Positions 51,306 through 60,619 of a stretch of 64,000 bases of DNA are shown piece after piece (the first letter of the stretch is position 1; each line of letters opens with the position of its first letter). The DNA lies in assembly GCA_903918885.1 (NCBI GenBank), contig CAIXFY010000040.1:54219-118218 (forward strand), in the 5' to 3' direction. The stretch comes from an uncultured Verrucomicrobia subdivision 3 bacterium. GTDB taxonomy: Bacteria; Verrucomicrobiota; Verrucomicrobiia; Limisphaerales; UBA11358. A model generated the notes under the pieces. It did not search any database and was not told where the DNA came from. It saw only the letters and a program-made list of their open reading frames with translations. The translations under genes were made by a program, and so were the position numbers.

Positions 51306-53339
51306 TCAAGGCAATTCATTCTTCGTCTGAGGCGTATTGTCCTTCAGACCGTGGGATTCCAGAAGATAACGGCGCATATCGCTTTCATATGAACGAACAT
51401 TTATTTTTTCCGGCGCCAATTCTTGTTTGCCGGATTTTTTCGAAGCCTTGGGACTGGACATCTCCAGCAAACTGGCTTGATAAGGTGCGATGCTGTCGGG
51501 ATGCATCCAGTCGAGGACGTTCAGGGCAAACAACCGCGCCGGCGACGGATTTTTGATCAGCTGATTCAGGCAATCTTGCCCGCTCTTCGCGTCGCCCGCG
51601 CGGATGAGAATCCACGAGGCCATGGCTCGGACTTCGCCGCAGGGATCATTGAGCAGGGACCGCAAAATTGCCCGGTCGGCGGCGTCCATTTTGTTGTTCA
51701 GAGAAAGCAAGCCGACCGTGCCCCAGTAGCGCAGGCCAGAGTCAGTGCTTTTGAGATATTCGATCAGCCGGGGTTTGTTGGCCGGATCACCTGCGAGCGC
51801 GAGGTCGGCGGCGTCGAGGTAGGCGGGAAGATTATAGAGCTTCGGGTCTTGTGACATCTGGTAAATCGTCGTGTGGTTTTCCGTCGCGCGGCGGTCGGTT
51901 TCCGCCTCCGGCAACAGACCGGCATCGTGAATCGTCAACTGCCAGTCCCGGAGTTTTCCCCGCATGGTTTCGAGGATTGTTTTGTATTCAGGATTGTCCG
52001 CCAGGTTCACCACATTGTCGGGATCGGCCACACAGTCGTAAAGTTCCTCGTTGGGCTTGGTCTCGAAAAAACGGCCGGTCAATTGGTTGGTCTTGCCCTC
52101 CTGGCGGACTTTGTCCCAAGCCTGCATGGCAACCATTTTCCACAGGTAGGTCAAATGCTGGCCCCAAGCCACGAACGGCATATAGTTTTTGACATAGAGA
52201 AACTGCCGGCTCCGGACGGAGCGCTGATTGTCGTAGCGTTCGTCCATCCGGCCGCGGAAGGAAAAAACATACTGCGGGTCCGGTTCGGCATGGGGTCCCA
52301 GAAAAACCCGGCCTTGCATGACCGGCGGAATTGGACATTCCGTCAGGCTCAACCAGGTTTTCGGAAAGTCCAGAAAGCTGACCATACGGTCAAGGGAAGC
52401 TCCCGGCGCGGTGGCGGGCCAGAGGTTTTTGAACTTTTCCGGGATGCGGATGATCAGCGGTGCGTGCGTGCCGGAATCAAAGACAAAGCGCTTGCTCCGC
52501 GGCATCACGCCGGCGTGATCGGTGCAAAAAATGACGATGGTGTTGCTCTCCTGACCGGAGGCTTTCAGCACGGCCAGTTCCTCCCCAACGACCTGGTCCA
52601 GGTTCTGAACGGCGTCATAATACTTGGCGTAATTCTCGCGGATTTCGAGCACATCCGGGTGGTATTTCGCCAGCACGACATCGTCTGGCGAATGGCGGGT
52701 GTTGGTCACCGGCCCCTGCGCTTTGCTTTCGTGGGTTTCCATGTAGTTGATGACCTGAAACCAAGGCTGTCCCGGTTTCGCCACCTGCCAGCCATTGACA
52801 TTCGGTCCTTCCGGGTCCCAACCCGCACGATTGTGGGGATACGGTCCGATGTCCCAGCAGTCGCCGTCGGGCCGGCCGCCGATGTTGTAATCCGTCTTGG
52901 TCTGGTTAATGGTGAAGTAGCCGCCCTCCTTCAGATAGTCGGGATAATATTTGATGAGGTCATGCGGAATGTCGTAGCGGCTGCGCATCGGGAAAGTGCC
53001 CGTGGACAGTGAATTAATCCCGGTGATCCAACTGCTCCGGGAGGCCGCGCACACGGGCGCAGTCGCAAAGGCGTTGACGTAGCGAAAGCCTTCGGTTGCG
53101 AGCTTGTCAATATTGGGTGTCTTCGCACGGGTATTGCCATAGCAGCCAAACCAACTTGCGTGAGCATCCTCACCCACCAGCCAGAGGATGTTCGGACGCT
53201 GGGCCGGCGGCTCGATTCCCCGACGGGACAGTGATGGATTTTCCCCCGCAACCGCAAGCGTGGCCGGCAGGCAGAGGCCGGCGAGCGATAGAAACCGAAG
53301 CGCGGCAAAAGCGATATTCTTCAGTTCGTTGATTTTCAT
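51306..53339 (-). CDS. Secreted sulfatase (CAASR) with C-terminal HEAT-like repeats
   Basis: The 677-residue protein begins MKINELKNIAFAALRFLSLA, then PATLAVAG (signal). The metal segment is ILWLVGEDAHASW: Glu57 replaces the usual first Asp. Cys97 is in APVCAASRSSWITGINSLSTG, and the later segment HESKAQGP and IFCTDHAGVMPRSKR resemble the sulfamidase-like branch. After residue about 540, repeated helical pairs (LIEYLKSTDSGLRYWGTVGLLSL, LRSLLNDPCGEVRAMASWIL) look like HEAT repeats. Its N-terminus matches that of the gene at 55876. The N-sulfate role is a weak inference. Confidence 0.9.
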   Translation of the reverse strand: MKINELKNIAFAALRFLSLAGLCLPATLAVAGENPSLSRRGIEPPAQRPNILWLVGEDAHASWFGCYGNTRAKTPNIDKLATEGFRYVNAFATAPVCAASRSSWITGINSLSTGTFPMRSRYDIPHDLIKYYPDYLKEGGYFTINQTKTDYNIGGRPDGDCWDIGPYPHNRAGWDPEGPNVNGWQVAKPGQPWFQVINYMETHESKAQGPVTNTRHSPDDVVLAKYHPDVLEIRENYAKYYDAVQNLDQVVGEELAVLKASGQESNTIVIFCTDHAGVMPRSKRFVFDSGTHAPLIIRIPEKFKNLWPATAPGASLDRMVSFLDFPKTWLSLTECPIPPVMQGRVFLGPHAEPDPQYVFSFRGRMDERYDNQRSVRSRQFLYVKNYMPFVAWGQHLTYLWKMVAMQAWDKVRQEGKTNQLTGRFFETKPNEELYDCVADPDNVVNLADNPEYKTILETMRGKLRDWQLTIHDAGLLPEAETDRRATENHTTIYQMSQDPKLYNLPAYLDAADLALAGDPANKPRLIEYLKSTDSGLRYWGTVGLLSLNNKMDAADRAILRSLLNDPCGEVRAMASWILIRAGDAKSGQDCLNQLIKNPSPARLFALNVLDWMHPDSIAPYQASLLEMSSPKASKKSGKQELAPEKINVRSYESDMRRYLLESHGLKDNTPQTKNELP

Positions 53340-53422
53340 GGCTACTATGCGAAGGAATGTCTCAAAGTGTGTTTCATATCTAGCGGGAGATTTTAGCATA
53401 TGGAAATACTAATGTTCGGCAA

Positions 53423-55846
53423 TTAGTGTGAAAAATTCTGGCTAACTGGCTTCAGATTGCCATCCAGTTGGATGCTTTCACCTTTGCCAATTGCCAGATT
53501 GAGCACCTTGTCGCCATACAGAACCTTACAGGGAAGACCAAGGTTGGAGTGAATGATCGCACTCGTCAGTTTTCCCTGACTCCAGGTCATATCAACCGTA
53601 AAACCATTGCGCCCGCAAATGCCTTTTACCGAACCGGTCGACCAATCGGAAGGCAAAGCCGGGAGCAGATTCAATTCTCCCAATTGGCTTTGCATCAACA
53701 TTTCACAAACGGCGGCGGTGGCGCCAAAGTTGGCATCAATCTGAAACTTGTCGTTTTCTTTGCCTACGGCAGATGCCAAAAAATCAGGCTCAATATTATC
53801 CTTAAGCAAAATCCTATAATCCCGCAAGGCCTGTGTGCCGTTGAACAACCGGGCCCAAATACAGGCTCTAAACGCCTTGCTCCAACCTGCGCCTTCGGAA
53901 GGGCCACGCTGACGCTCTGCCAGAGAAACCGCGGCGGCCTTGGCTAGAGCTGGCGTGGTAAGAGGGTTGATCTGCCTTCCCGGATACACCCCGACGAGAT
54001 GAGAATTGTGTCGATGATTGCCATGTTCTATTTTCTGTTCTTCATCCCACTCCATCAGCTGCCCCCAACTTCCCACCTTGGGCTTGCCCAACTTATCGCG
54101 CAAGGCGGCAATCTTGTCCCGCTCCGCCCGGTCGGTTCCCAAAATATCTGCCATTTCGAGATACTCACTGAAAAGCTCCCAAACCAGCTCCTGACCATAG
54201 GCGGTTCCATCTTCAAATTCACCCTGCTCGGGGGACTGAATGTGAGTCGTCAAAAGGACGCCATTTTTCTCAATTAAATTCTCCTGCCAGAAAAGCACCG
54301 CTTTTTGGATAATCGGAAAGGCGACTTCTCTCAGCCAATTCGTGTCATGGGTATAGGTGTAGTATTCATAAAAACTTTGGCACAACCAAGCCCCCTCCAC
54401 CTTGCTGAATTTGCCATTGCCAGCACCAACGAGATTGAGTCCGCGGGAAAGCGCCCACCCTGGCTTCCCCAACATTTCTTGGGTCGCCCTTTCACAAACT
54501 GGTTCCACACTCTTAAACCAATCAAAGAGGGGAAGGGCGCATTCGGATAAATTCGAGGGTTGAACCAGCCAGTAATTCATTTCCAAGTTTATATCCATAT
54601 GAAAATCGGAGGACCAGGCTGCCTGACAAAGAATTGGATTCCAAATTCCTTGCAAATTAGCGGGAGGCGAATGATGGCCGGGACGGGAACTGGAGATCAT
54701 CAAATATCGTCCATACTGCGCCAATAATGCCTCCAGTTCGGGATCGTTCGGATCTTTTTTGGATTCCACCAGTTGCTTATAAAGGGCGAGCCGCTTATCG
54801 GTCGGCAAGTCACGCTTTTCCTGGGGACTACGCCCGAGATCCAACTGGAACCGGTCGAATAGCGACTGATAATCGGCGATATGTCGGGATAGCAATTCTG
54901 GATAAGGCCGTTTGGAGGCGGCCTCCAACTGCTGCGTCACCTGGCTATGTGGATCTTCCCCGCGCCAGTTCTTCGAGTAATCCGGCAGATAATCCGTTCC
55001 TGCGGCCAACAGAATAGTCACGCGATCAGCATGATCCACCTGAATCTCACCCGAGACTCCAGGTTTAAAGGTTCCGCCTTCGACGATGACCCGCATCTGA
55101 GATTCATAATTCATGTCATTGCCCACAAATTTCTCCTTTCCGCTGGCAATTTGTTGCTCTGTGGCCACCGTAATGGTCCGCCTGTCATCCAATAGCGAAA
55201 ACTTTTTGTCCAGCCGTCCCCGAGCCGTAACCGTTCCGGTTTCCGTGGTAAACTTTGCGAAATGCTTGTCAGTCAAACGCACGCTGCCGGTATAGCTTCC
55301 AGGACGATCCGCACTCAAATAAATGACCATGACCTGATCTGGATAGCTGGAAAAATATTCCCGCTTGTAATTCACCCCATTGCATTGATACGTGACCGTG
55401 CCAACGGCCCGAGAGATGTCTAATTCACGGTGGTAATTCGAAAACTTCTCGTGGGGAAAGCACAATTCTATGGCCCCAAAAGGTTGAAAGCTGCCGTAAT
55501 TATCCCGGTTGAGTGTTAAAGGAACACCCTTTTCCGGCCACAAAGTGGCCGAATATTTGTCCGTCCCAGTCCACAAAGTGCTTTCATTGAATTGGATCTG
55601 CTCCTTGGCCGTGCTACCATAAAAAACCGCGCCGATCCTCCCATTACCGATCGGCAGTCCCCACTGATCCCACTTGATCTCCTTAACCCTTGAACCCTCT
55701 ATGGTTCTCATTTTACTTGTCGGCGGTGCGTCTTCCCAGATCGTCAAAGGAGTATTTCCTCTCGCAGGATAGTCAGAAGCGGAACAGGTTGCACCCACGA
55801 GGAGAACGAGCAATAGAGGCGAAAATAGGGGCAGAGTCGTTTTCAT
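53423..55846 (-). CDS. GH95 alpha-L-fucosidase
   Basis: The 807-residue secreted enzyme has signal LFSPLLLVLLVGATCSA. GH95 features are LPIGNGRIGAVFYGS, IQFNESTLWTG, LDISRAVGTVTYQCNGVNYKRE, LQGIWNP (about 398), WSSDFHMDINLEMNYWLVQP, SPEQGEFEDGTAYGQELVWELF (about 539-556) and NHRHNSHLVGVYPGRQI. GH95 uses an inverting mechanism and mostly releases terminal alpha-1,2-linked fucose. It lies 29 bases downstream of the sulfatase at 55876, so a shared transcript is likely. With the GH29 enzymes and the GH141-like protein it points to a fucose-rich substrate. Confidence 0.95.
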   Translation of the reverse strand: MKTTLPLFSPLLLVLLVGATCSASDYPARGNTPLTIWEDAPPTSKMRTIEGSRVKEIKWDQWGLPIGNGRIGAVFYGSTAKEQIQFNESTLWTGTDKYSATLWPEKGVPLTLNRDNYGSFQPFGAIELCFPHEKFSNYHRELDISRAVGTVTYQCNGVNYKREYFSSYPDQVMVIYLSADRPGSYTGSVRLTDKHFAKFTTETGTVTARGRLDKKFSLLDDRRTITVATEQQIASGKEKFVGNDMNYESQMRVIVEGGTFKPGVSGEIQVDHADRVTILLAAGTDYLPDYSKNWRGEDPHSQVTQQLEAASKRPYPELLSRHIADYQSLFDRFQLDLGRSPQEKRDLPTDKRLALYKQLVESKKDPNDPELEALLAQYGRYLMISSSRPGHHSPPANLQGIWNPILCQAAWSSDFHMDINLEMNYWLVQPSNLSECALPLFDWFKSVEPVCERATQEMLGKPGWALSRGLNLVGAGNGKFSKVEGAWLCQSFYEYYTYTHDTNWLREVAFPIIQKAVLFWQENLIEKNGVLLTTHIQSPEQGEFEDGTAYGQELVWELFSEYLEMADILGTDRAERDKIAALRDKLGKPKVGSWGQLMEWDEEQKIEHGNHRHNSHLVGVYPGRQINPLTTPALAKAAAVSLAERQRGPSEGAGWSKAFRACIWARLFNGTQALRDYRILLKDNIEPDFLASAVGKENDKFQIDANFGATAAVCEMLMQSQLGELNLLPALPSDWSTGSVKGICGRNGFTVDMTWSQGKLTSAIIHSNLGLPCKVLYGDKVLNLAIGKGESIQLDGNLKPVSQNFSH

Positions 55847-55875
55847 GGAAACAAGTTATTCTTGGGAAGCCGATG

Positions 55876-57516
55876 TCAATTCTCCGCCGGATCTTCCTTC
55901 GAGGCCGATTTTTTGCCGGAAAGTCTTTCGAACTTTCCAATCCAGCCGGCCATTGCGGGCGGATATTTGTCAAAGACATCCCCGTTGCCAGTGACGCGCG
56001 GGTCGGCCTGGGCAGTTAACTGCTCCATCAGCAATTTTTTCATCGCGTCGCAACGATCGCGGAATTCCGGGTTGCCCGCGAGGTTTTTGATGCAGTCCGG
56101 GTCCGCCTGAATATCATACAACTCCAATTCAGGCCGCATTCCGAAGCACAATTCCCAAAAATGATGGAGCGCCGGATTGTCGCGCCCGTTCGCGATCAAC
56201 GACTTGGTTGGACCGTCGTCAGCATCCGGATAGTTCGCCTCGGGGTTGCAGGCCGGCCAGCGGTCGGGTTTCAAATTGAGGATGAGCATATGATTGTCCT
56301 TCACGATGCCGCGCACCGGATAACCCTCCAGATTTGGACGTCCCCAATCGTTGCGTTCGCGGCCTACGATGACAAAGTCCCGCAGCAACCGGGGTTTGTT
56401 AAACAGCAGGTCGCTGAAACTGTGGCCCGTGATCGGGGCCATGCCGGTTGTGTTTTGCGCGATGCCAAGAAGGTCCAGAAAAGTCGGCGCGATATCCACG
56501 AAGCTGACGAGCTCGCTGACCGTCCGGCCGGGATCGCGAATGCCGTCCGGCCAGCAGGCGATGAACGGCAGGTGGGTGGAGATATAGTATGAGTTGCCTT
56601 TCGACCTTGGGAACGGCATGCCGTTGTCCGAGGTGACGATCACCAGCGTGTTATCGAACTCGCCCGAGGCTTTCAGCGTCGCGATCAGTCCGCCCACCTG
56701 TTTGTCGAAATTATCAACGGCCAGCGCGTAGTTCAACATATCGTTACGCACGACGGGGTCATCCGGCCAGATCGGGGGCACACGGTCAATAGAATCCTGC
56801 TTCAGGCCGGCACGCTGCCCCTGATTGATCGCGTAGGGCCGATGCGGATAGTGGCTGCCAAACCAGTAAACAAACGGTTTGCTTCGGTCACGCTCGCGGA
56901 GAAACGTTGGGAAGTAAAATTGGCTTGCATCGGTGGCGGTGACGGATATGCCGATGGGGTAGGACTGGTGGTCCATGCCCCACTTCCGGGGCGCGCCGCC
57001 GGCGGTTCTGGCAATGCCGGGCGCCCAGAACTTGCCTTCCGCTCCGACGGTCATGCCAGCCTTCACCATCGCCTCGGTGAATACTTCGTAGTTTGGCGGG
57101 AAATAACCGTCGTGGTCCGCAGCCGATTCCAGTTGCCACGGGTAGCGCCCGGTCAGGATCGCCGCGCGTGACGGCGAACATTTTGCATCGGTCGTGTAGG
57201 CGTTACCAAAGATCAGCCCCTGACGGGCAAGCTGATCGATGTTCGGCGTCTTCACCCACGAACACCCTGTCGCTCCGAAATGTGATGCATCGTCCGCCAG
57301 GATAAAAAGAATGTTGGGCTTGCCAGCAGGCGTCTCCGCATTGGCGGCGGGGCTTTGGGGTTTTTCCGCGCTGGCGGAATCGCTACCCACGAGGAACGAA
57401 CCGGCGACCAGCAACATGGCAACGCAGCTAGCGAAGCGGTTTGTGAAAGTCGCGTTCAACTGGTCAGTTTTCTGAAGCGCGGCGAAGGCGCTATTCTTCA
57501 GCTCGTTGATTTTCAC
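55876..57516 (-). CDS. Secreted sulfatase (CSPSR), sulfamidase-like branch
   Basis: The 546-residue protein starts at GTG with MKINELKNSAFAAL, nearly the same 14 residues as the gene at 51306. A second hydrophobic stretch (RFASCVAMLLVAGSFLVGSDSASA) is the real signal-like helix. FILADDASHFG gives Asp75/Asp76, and Cys113 is in DAKCSPSRAAILTGRYPWQLES. Later GEGK-like AEGKFW and SDNGMPFPRSKG are consistent with a catalytic sulfatase of the N-sulfoglucosamine hydrolase-like branch. Its tail is KKSASKEDPAEN. Five bases separate it from the upstream gene. Confidence 0.9.
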   Translation of the reverse strand: MKINELKNSAFAALQKTDQLNATFTNRFASCVAMLLVAGSFLVGSDSASAEKPQSPAANAETPAGKPNILFILADDASHFGATGCSWVKTPNIDQLARQGLIFGNAYTTDAKCSPSRAAILTGRYPWQLESAADHDGYFPPNYEVFTEAMVKAGMTVGAEGKFWAPGIARTAGGAPRKWGMDHQSYPIGISVTATDASQFYFPTFLRERDRSKPFVYWFGSHYPHRPYAINQGQRAGLKQDSIDRVPPIWPDDPVVRNDMLNYALAVDNFDKQVGGLIATLKASGEFDNTLVIVTSDNGMPFPRSKGNSYYISTHLPFIACWPDGIRDPGRTVSELVSFVDIAPTFLDLLGIAQNTTGMAPITGHSFSDLLFNKPRLLRDFVIVGRERNDWGRPNLEGYPVRGIVKDNHMLILNLKPDRWPACNPEANYPDADDGPTKSLIANGRDNPALHHFWELCFGMRPELELYDIQADPDCIKNLAGNPEFRDRCDAMKKLLMEQLTAQADPRVTGNGDVFDKYPPAMAGWIGKFERLSGKKSASKEDPAEN

Positions 57517-57521
57517 GGCGA

Positions 57522-59147
57522 CTATTCTTCTCCGGGGTATTGATTTTTCTGTTTCGATTTTGTCTTTGATTTTGTTTTTGATTTTCCATTTCCTCCGCGC
57601 ATGTCGTCCACCGAGGGCGCCATCGCCGCTTGGGCGGGAAGCATGGCGGCCATTTTACGCTGTATTTCCGCGTATTCGGGGTTCTTCGTTTGATTCGTCC
57701 ATTCGTGCGGATCCTTGGCCTCGTCGTAAAACTCGGTGGTTCCGTCTTTGTAACGGATCAACCGGTAGCCATCGTTGCGCACGGACATATTGCTCTGATA
57801 AGCCATGAGGTCCGGATGATCCCACGGGGTATTGCAATCTTTGAGCAAGGGCACAATGGAATTCCCCGCAATGCTGCTTGGTTTGGGCAACCCGGCCAGT
57901 TCCACCAGCGTGGGATAGACATCCATCAATGAAACAATGCGGTTGCAGACCTGATGCGGCTGGGTCAGGCCGGGCACGCGGAACATCATCAGGACATGCG
58001 TGGCTTCCTCCCAAAGCGTGCTCTTTTGCCAATGCTCCTTTTCCCCGATGTGGAAGCCGTTATCGGAGATGAGCACGACGATGGTGTTGTCCTTGTAGGG
58101 GCTGCTTTCCAAGGCAGCCAAAATCCGACCGATCTGACCATCCGCGTAGGTCGTGCTGGCGAGATAGCCTTGAATGGCATTCTTCCACTGGTGATGAGCG
58201 GCAATTTCGGCGAACGCGCTTGTATGAGCCAGTTCCTGACCCAGCGGCGGAACATCGTCCAGATCGTTCGGAATGGTGGGTGGTAGCAGGATGGAATCCA
58301 GCGGATACAGGTCGAAGTATTTTTTTGGGGAATAGGCCGCCATGTGGGGATGGAACAAACCGCACGCCACAAAGAACGGTTTGTCGTGCTTCCTCTTCAA
58401 TTGAGCAATCGCCTCGTCAGCCCGCTTCGTATCGTTCATTTCACTTTCCGGAATGCCAATGGGACCCCAGTCGTTTTCCGTCACCTTTCCTTTTCTGTCC
58501 TTGGAGTAGCCATTCAAAGGTGCGCCCGGCGGAATAGGATCTCTCTTATGGCCGGTCAAATCGTCCAATTCACCCATGTCCCATCCGTGCGAAACCTTCC
58601 CATAACTGGCCGCATAATATCCATGTTGTCTGAAATAGGCCGGCAAGGAAACGGCGCCTTTCAAGCCGGGGCTTGAATTCACATCATAGCCATTGTCGTA
58701 GACGCCCGACTTCCAGGGAACGACCCCGGATAGAAAGGAGGTTCGCGACGGCTCGCACTTCGGCGCCGCGGCAAAATTCCGGGTAAAGTTCACCCCGCTG
58801 TCCGCCAGGCGCGTCATGTTCGGCGCAATCACCTTGCCGGCATAGCGGTTCGTGTCGCCCAACAGCAAGGTGTTCAAATCGTCAACAATCAGAAACAATA
58901 CATTAGGACGATTCGTCCCCGCTTGATTGGGCCGGGAATCAGTTGCCCCGCCGCCATCCGCCGCCATCGCCATCTTGGTCGAACCGAAAATCACCAATAG
59001 CGACAGTAAAAGTCTGCCAATAGTTCTGGTTAAGAAAATGTTAGATTTCGAAACCGGCTTTAGCTCGGCCTGTGCAGGATGCGGGGCAAATCCAAGCGCT
59101 CCGACTAACAGAAGGTTGGTTTTGTGAACTACTGATTTTATGTTCAT
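57522..59147 (-). CDS. Secreted iduronate-2-sulfatase-like sulfatase with doubled signal segment
   Basis: The 541-residue protein starts MNIKSVVHKTNLLLVGALGF, then APHPAQAE. A second hydrophobic stretch, IGRLLLSLLVIFGSTKMAMA, follows at residues 43-62. The catalytic part has FLIVDDLNTLLLGDTNRYAG (Asp89/Asp90), Cys131 in APKCEPSRTSFLSGVVPWKSGVY, GLFHPHMAAYSPKKYFD and LISDNGFHIGEKEHWQKS, matching iduronate-2-sulfatase-like enzymes. The first 27 residues match the start of the gene at 59171, so the N-terminus seems to be added in front of an older signal peptide. The tail is Lys/Ser-rich and ends PGEE. Confidence 0.9.
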   Translation of the reverse strand: MNIKSVVHKTNLLLVGALGFAPHPAQAELKPVSKSNIFLTRTIGRLLLSLLVIFGSTKMAMAADGGGATDSRPNQAGTNRPNVLFLIVDDLNTLLLGDTNRYAGKVIAPNMTRLADSGVNFTRNFAAAPKCEPSRTSFLSGVVPWKSGVYDNGYDVNSSPGLKGAVSLPAYFRQHGYYAASYGKVSHGWDMGELDDLTGHKRDPIPPGAPLNGYSKDRKGKVTENDWGPIGIPESEMNDTKRADEAIAQLKRKHDKPFFVACGLFHPHMAAYSPKKYFDLYPLDSILLPPTIPNDLDDVPPLGQELAHTSAFAEIAAHHQWKNAIQGYLASTTYADGQIGRILAALESSPYKDNTIVVLISDNGFHIGEKEHWQKSTLWEEATHVLMMFRVPGLTQPHQVCNRIVSLMDVYPTLVELAGLPKPSSIAGNSIVPLLKDCNTPWDHPDLMAYQSNMSVRNDGYRLIRYKDGTTEFYDEAKDPHEWTNQTKNPEYAEIQRKMAAMLPAQAAMAPSVDDMRGGNGKSKTKSKTKSKQKNQYPGEE

Positions 59148-59170
59148 AGATGCAAATTATTTTTTTGGCT

Positions 59171-60559
59171 TTATTGAACCTCTTCGTCTTTTTCCTTGTT
59201 GCGATTCATAATCTTTGTCCCCGGCGCCACACCGGTCAAACAGGCGGCGGCGTCTTTCATCACTTCATCATATTTGGCCTTGAGTTGTTTGACTTTTTCA
59301 GGATTCGTGGCGGCGAGATCATTTTTCTCTCCAATATCTTTAGCGAGATTGTAGAGTTCCGGGGTTTTATTCTTATACTTTTCATCGGTCCAAATGATCA
59401 GTTTCCAGTCGCCCATGCGGATGGCGAGATCTCCACGGTCGGTCCCGCATAGCGTGACCTCCTCAAAGTGCGGCGACTTGGCACCCTGCGTCAGCACCGG
59501 CCAGATATCGCCACCATCCAGCGGCCGTTTCTGTTCCAGCGAACCACCGGCCAGTTTAATCAGCGTGGGATACCAATCCACTTCGTGCAGCACATCATTA
59601 TTGGTCGCCTGACTGGGAATATGGCCGGGCCAATCGGCGAAAGCACAGACACGCTCACCCCCCTCATACATGCTTCCTTTGTATCCGCGCAAAGGACTGT
59701 TGTCGCACGGCCCCCAACCTCCGTTGTCGCTGGAAAAGAGAATGATGGTATTGTCGCGAAGACCTTTGGCATCCAATGCAGCAAGCACCTGACCAACGCC
59801 TTCATCCATAGCCGCAAGCATGCCGGCGTAGATCTGGCGATTGCCCTTCAGATTTGGATAGAGCTTTAGATAGTTGGCGGGCGCTTGAAATGGAAAGTGA
59901 ACGGCGTTGAAAGCGAGGTAAAGGAACAGTGGCTTGTTCGGATCCTTTTCCTGAATCAGCCGACAGGCTTCCTTGGCTAAAAGCGTTGTAGAATACCCCT
60001 GATCATTGCAGGGTTTGTCATCCCTCCACCAATCCAGCCGCTTAAGCCGAATGTGCGTAAAGTAATCAATGTTTCCCAAGTGCAGGCCATACTGATGATC
60101 AAATCCGCGATGGGTCGGCAAGTAGTCCTCCTTTTGATCACCCAAATGCCACTTACCCACGATGGCGGTCTCGTAGCCGGCTGCTTTCAAAGCCTGCGCC
60201 AAAGTCCGTTCTTCCAGCGGCAAACCTCGTCCATCCTTGTTTTCCCCCACCACGCCATAAATGCCCGTGTGGCATGGGTAGCGTCCCGTCAGAAGCGACG
60301 CGCGCGAAGTCGAACACAGCGGCTGGCCATAAAACGATTTTAGAATCGTGCCGTCATGCGCGAGCTTGTCCAGATTCGGGGTTTTGATTTCTTTGCAGCC
60401 GTTGAACCCGACATCGTTGTAACCCAAATCATCGGCGAGAATGTAGAGAATGTTTGGTTTGGCGGCTGGCAGTGACTCGGCCTGGACGGGATTCGGGGCG
60501 AGACCGAACAAGCCGGCCAGCAGCAAGTTGGCTTGGAACAAAAGTGATTTTATTTTCAT
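59171..60559 (-). CDS. Secreted sulfatase with unusual CSTSR motif
   Basis: The 462-residue protein has signal MKIKSLLFQANLLLAGLFGL followed by APNPVQA. YILADDLGYNDVGFNG gives Asp43/Asp44. The active site is GQPLCSTSRASLLTGRYPCHTGIY: Cys82 with Thr84 at the position normally Pro or Ala. Otherwise it follows the gene at 49916 closely, including NDVLHEVDWYPTLIKLAGGSL and DGGDIWPVLTQGAKSPHFEE. It ends KEKDEEVQ. Thr in this place is rare, so conversion to formylglycine is uncertain. Confidence 0.92.
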   Translation of the reverse strand: MKIKSLLFQANLLLAGLFGLAPNPVQAESLPAAKPNILYILADDLGYNDVGFNGCKEIKTPNLDKLAHDGTILKSFYGQPLCSTSRASLLTGRYPCHTGIYGVVGENKDGRGLPLEERTLAQALKAAGYETAIVGKWHLGDQKEDYLPTHRGFDHQYGLHLGNIDYFTHIRLKRLDWWRDDKPCNDQGYSTTLLAKEACRLIQEKDPNKPLFLYLAFNAVHFPFQAPANYLKLYPNLKGNRQIYAGMLAAMDEGVGQVLAALDAKGLRDNTIILFSSDNGGWGPCDNSPLRGYKGSMYEGGERVCAFADWPGHIPSQATNNDVLHEVDWYPTLIKLAGGSLEQKRPLDGGDIWPVLTQGAKSPHFEEVTLCGTDRGDLAIRMGDWKLIIWTDEKYKNKTPELYNLAKDIGEKNDLAATNPEKVKQLKAKYDEVMKDAAACLTGVAPGTKIMNRNKEKDEEVQ

Positions 60560-60619
60560 TGGGATTCCGTTTGTTAATGTTTTGATTTGTGATTGTCGAA
60601 AATACTCGTAATCGCGGTA

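Noticed and set aside
51873..53012. 379-codon forward frame across the CAASR sulfatase
   Set aside because: It is antisense to a complete sulfatase and lacks any family signature.
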